From NCBI RefSeq assembly GCF_030814135.1, contig NZ_JAUSUQ010000003.1:1-64000 (forward strand): a DNA stretch of 64,000 nucleotides, written 5' to 3'. This stretch comes from Caldalkalibacillus uzonensis (GTDB lineage: Bacteria; Bacillota; Bacilli; Caldalkalibacillales; Caldalkalibacillaceae). The translations under genes were made by a program, and so were the position numbers. How positions within the stretch are numbered: the first letter of the stretch is position 1; each line of letters opens with the position of its first letter. Of this stretch, positions 59,874-64,000 are shown piece after piece. The notes below the pieces were generated by a model, which saw nothing but the letters and a program-made list of their open reading frames with translations, had not been told where the DNA came from and made no database searches.

Positions 59874-60317
59874 CTAGCGACCAGTCTCTGGTATTTCAGA
59901 TGACATCTTGACGATCGTTCCCTGAGCGGTGGCACAAAGTGTTTCTTCTTCACTGTCCTTAACAACGAGGACATCGCAGCGGCATACGGCTTGGCGCTTG
60001 CCAGCGTAGACAACCGTAGCGCGGGCGACAAGTTTCTCCCCAATGGCGGGCCTTAGGTAGTTTATCTTGTATTCGGACGTCAAGACATTCGTCCCCAGAA
60101 CAGATCCGCCAGCGAAGGTCAGTGCATTATCGGCCGTATAACTGAGAACACCGCCATGAACGAATCCGTTTTGTTGCAACAAGTTTTCTTGCACCGGGAT
60201 CTCCAGCACAGCCTCACCGGGCTGAAACACCACGAGCTTCGTTCCGAGCAGTCTGCTGAAAGATTGAGCTGCCAAGGCCTGCTGACCAATGCTAAACAAC
60301 TCATTCCTCTCCATCAT
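59874..60317 (-). CDS. PaaI-type hotdog thioesterase
   Basis: A 147-aa hotdog-fold protein. NLLQQNGFVHGGVLSYTADN holds the NXXXXXHGG-type catalytic loop, and ALTFAGGSVLGTNVLTSEYK and INYLRPAIGEKLVARATVVY follow. PaaI-type enzymes hydrolyse acyl- or hydroxyphenylacetyl-CoA and prevent CoA trapping. The ATG has AAGGAG and lies 33 bases after the MerR gene. Confidence 0.88.
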   Translation of the reverse strand: MMERNELFSIGQQALAAQSFSRLLGTKLVVFQPGEAVLEIPVQENLLQQNGFVHGGVLSYTADNALTFAGGSVLGTNVLTSEYKINYLRPAIGEKLVARATVVYAGKRQAVCRCDVLVVKDSEEETLCATAQGTIVKMSSEIPETGR

Positions 60318-60349
60318 TTGAACACTCCTTGTATATTAAGAGACAGCCG

Positions 60350-60754
60350 TTATGCTTTGTTTTCTTTTCGCTTTAATTGACGCAACCGTGCTTCGAAGTC
60401 CTCCTTGAAACTGAGCAGCTCATCCCTTAAAGCCATTAATTCTTCGATCTGCTCTTCTACCTGCTTGATCTTCTCCACACCATATGCAATTGTCCGTTCC
60501 AGCTGTTTCACGCCGGTCCGGTCTTCATAAAAAAGATCGATCATCTCTTTGATCTCATCCAGACTAAAGCCAAAACGCTTCCCTCTCAGAATCAATTTCA
60601 ATCGGGCCCGGTCCCCTTTTGTATACCTGCGGGTGCCCCCGGGTGTCCGCTCAGGATTTAACAACCCCCTTTCCTCATAATAACGGATGGTACGGGTGGA
60701 AATATCGAATTCTTGAGCTAATTGGGATATGGAGTAAGTTTCCTGCTTCTTCAT
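60350..60754 (-). CDS. MerR-family regulator (LiuR-like)
   Basis: A 134-aa regulator: YSISQLAQEFDISTRTIRYY, EERGLLNPERTPGGTRRYTK, then the dimerising coiled coil (VEKIKQVEEQIEELMALRDE). It lacks the Cys ligands of metal-sensing MerR proteins. This class controls leucine or fatty-acid degradation operons, and here it heads the acyl-CoA operon. No operator could be assigned with confidence. Confidence 0.9.
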   Translation of the reverse strand: MKKQETYSISQLAQEFDISTRTIRYYEERGLLNPERTPGGTRRYTKGDRARLKLILRGKRFGFSLDEIKEMIDLFYEDRTGVKQLERTIAYGVEKIKQVEEQIEELMALRDELLSFKEDFEARLRQLKRKENKA

Positions 60755-60911
60755 CAGCTATAATCACCTGTTTTCTGAAATAACTTTTAGTTCAGATTAT
60801 ACATAACATTAATCTTAACGTCAACGTTAAATTTTCAATGGAGCGGTTTTAAAAACTGGCCGGTCCCGTGAGCCCCATTATTAACTTTCTTAACAAACGA
60901 GCTGATGGCAA

Positions 60912-60944
60912 ATAAAAAAGCGTGCCCGAGAAACTCAGACACGC
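60912..60944 (-). terminator. Terminator of the suf operon
   Basis: On the minus strand GCGTGTCTGAG-TTT-CTCGGGCACGC, paired with two wobbles, then TTTTTTATTTG. Confidence 0.85.
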
Positions 60945-60976
60945 AAGTGTAACAGGGGACTGTTGATCGATAAGGC

Positions 60977-62374
60977 TTAACCGATACTGCCTTCCATTTC
61001 AAACTTGATCAGGCGGTTCATTTCTACGGCATATTCCATTGGCAACTCTTTGGTGAACGGTTCAATGAAGCCCATCACAATCATTTCTGTAGCTTCCTCT
61101 TCCGAAAGGCCGCGGCTCATCAGATAGAAGAGCTGTTCTTCAGACACTTTGGAGACGCTGGCTTCGTGTTCCAGTGTGACGTTGTTGTTTAGAATTTCGT
61201 TGTAAGGGATTGTATCGGATGTGGATTCATTATCCATAATCAATGTGTCACACTCAATGTTGGCTTTGGCTCCGTCTGCTTTGCGGCCGAAGTGGACCAA
61301 TCCGCGATAAGTGACTTTGCCGCCTTGCTTACTGATGGACTTGGAAACAATGGTGGATGTAGTCTCAGGAGCCAGGTGAATCATCTTGGCACCAGCATCT
61401 TGATGCTGTCCTTTACCGGCGATTGCGATGGACAGCACACTTCCGCGGGCCCCGCGCCCTTTCATCACCACAGCCGGATATTTCATGGTCAAGCGGCTGC
61501 CAATGTTGCCGTCCACCCATTCCATCACAGCATTTTCTTCCGCAACGGCACGCTTAGTGACCAGATTGTAAATATTGGGTGCCCAGTTTTGGATGGTAGT
61601 GTAACGGCAGCGGGCATTTTTCTTAACAATGATCTCTACCACTGCGCTGTGCAGGGAGTTGGTGCCGTAAATCGGGGCGGTACAACCCTCTACATAGTGG
61701 ACAAAGCTGTCTTCATCAGCAATGATCAGGGTGCGCTCAAACTGCCCCATATTTTCAGAGTTAATGCGGAAGTAGGCTTGCAGCGGGGTTTCACACTTCA
61801 CCCCTTTGGGGACGTAGATGAAACTTCCGCCGGACCATACCGCACTGTTCAGCGCCGCAAATTTGTTGTCTGTGGGCGGAACAACGGTAGCCCAGTACTG
61901 CTTGAACAGTTCCTCATGCTCTTTCAGGGCCGTATCCGTATCCATAAAGATGACGCCCTGTTTCTCCAGGTCTTCCTTCATGTTATGGTAAACCACTTCA
62001 GATTCATACTGGGCGGATACACCAGCAAGGAACTTCTGTTCCGCTTCAGGAATTCCCAGTTTATCGAAGGTGCGCTTGATTTCTTCCGGTACTTCATCCC
62101 ATGACTTGGATTGTCTTTCAGAAGGCTTGACGTAATACACAATTTCGTTGAAGTTCAGTTCAGACAGATCCCCGCCCCACATGGGCATCGGCTTTTGATA
62201 AAAAATCTCTAAAGCCTTCAGGCGGAAATCCAGCATCCATTGCGGCTCGCCTTTGCGTTGGGAGATCTCTTTCACCACTTCAGGTGTCAGTCCCCGGTTG
62301 GCGCGGTACACGGACACATCTTTATCGACAAAGCCGTATTTGTACTCACCAATTTCCGGCATTTTTTTGGCCAT
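60977..62374 (-). CDS. sufB: Fe-S cluster assembly scaffold SufB
   Basis: A 465-aa SufB of normal length. [20 protein letters not shown]-like ([20 protein letters not shown]), [40 protein letters not shown] and the C-terminal [20 protein letters not shown] are characteristic. With SufC and SufD it forms the scaffold on which SufS-derived sulfur and iron become a cluster. It is the last gene in sufS-sufU-sufB, ending in a terminator. Confidence 0.97.
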   Translation of the reverse strand: MAKKMPEIGEYKYGFVDKDVSVYRANRGLTPEVVKEISQRKGEPQWMLDFRLKALEIFYQKPMPMWGGDLSELNFNEIVYYVKPSERQSKSWDEVPEEIKRTFDKLGIPEAEQKFLAGVSAQYESEVVYHNMKEDLEKQGVIFMDTDTALKEHEELFKQYWATVVPPTDNKFAALNSAVWSGGSFIYVPKGVKCETPLQAYFRINSENMGQFERTLIIADEDSFVHYVEGCTAPIYGTNSLHSAVVEIIVKKNARCRYTTIQNWAPNIYNLVTKRAVAEENAVMEWVDGNIGSRLTMKYPAVVMKGRGARGSVLSIAIAGKGQHQDAGAKMIHLAPETTSTIVSKSISKQGGKVTYRGLVHFGRKADGAKANIECDTLIMDNESTSDTIPYNEILNNNVTLEHEASVSKVSEEQLFYLMSRGLSEEEATEMIVMGFIEPFTKELPMEYAVEMNRLIKFEMEGSIG

Positions 62375-62500
62375 CAGTTATACCTCCCTTTTCAGGATTA
62401 TCTTTATTATAACACACATCTCCGGTCAAACTACCAAATCGCTTAACCGATCCATCCCCGTTTGGGGCCTGCCACCTTCATTGTTGGTGTCACAGTTTGC

Positions 62501-64000
<1,500 letters not shown>

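Noticed and set aside
61292-62104. 270-codon plus-strand frame opposite sufB
   Set aside because: It is a shadow of highly conserved sufB; no ribosome-binding site or domain.

Overview
The window looks like chromosomal DNA of a spore-forming Bacillota of the Bacillaceae type. The order yuzB-yutJ, yutI, yutG-like, yutF, yutE, yutD, yutC, lipA, lytH, yunB, yunC, yunD, yunE, then sufS-sufU-sufB, follows the yut/yun/suf neighbourhood of Bacillus subtilis. It differs in carrying ThyX, a tRNA-Pro with a GGG anticodon, many imported catabolic genes and a predicted selenoprotein. A thermophilic or alkaliphilic relative such as Caldalkalibacillus is my guess from overall flavour; the window does not prove it.

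Layout. 1-5.1 kb is a decayed accessory region on the 3' side of tRNA-Pro: the end of an IS3-type element, a HepT/MNT toxin-antitoxin pair, a broken RecB/Cas4-like nuclease, an XRE regulator, a small SSB, a frameshifted CHC2 zinc-finger (primase-like) gene, a SWIM-like protein and an IS5/IS1182-type transposase remnant. 5.3-27.2 kb is mostly core genome: a phosphodiesterase/phosphatase-family protein, YutJ NADH dehydrogenase, a class B PBP, mccAB, the yut/yun genes, lipA, sporulation genes, a manganese-type ABC transporter behind two palindromic operators, and thyX.

27.3-54.5 kb is an organic-acid catabolic island. It holds three complete tripartite tricarboxylate transporters (tctCBA), two class III CoA-transferases, two crotonase-fold proteins, a hexapeptide carbonic-anhydrase-like protein, a PdxA2-like dehydrogenase, glycolate oxidase (glcDF), an alanine-glyoxylate-type aminotransferase, a PrpR-type sigma-54 activator, a GntR/FCD repressor, a methyltransferase and a broken amidase. 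One operon encodes a crotonase-like protein, a 346-aa partner and a UGSC-motif protein whose catalytic position is an in-frame TGA followed by a bacterial SECIS-like hairpin. I read this as a selenoprotein within an undescribed catabolic cluster. Regulation is unusually legible: a -24/-12 sigma-54 promoter with upstream repeats before the aminotransferase operon, cre-like sites before two tct operons, recurring TTGTCGA(C)AA half-sites before four units, and a hairpin between tctC and tctB in all three transporters.

54.9-64 kb returns to chromosomal genes: a P-loop/Asp23-like fusion, a DUF2062 membrane protein, an acyl-CoA degradation operon (MerR regulator, PaaI thioesterase, acyl-CoA ligase, acyl-CoA dehydrogenase) and the end of the suf operon. 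Acids imported by the Tct systems would be converted to CoA esters by the CoA-transferases and processed by the crotonases; glycolate or glyoxylate formed could be handled by GlcDF and the aminotransferase. The substrates themselves cannot be read from the sequence.
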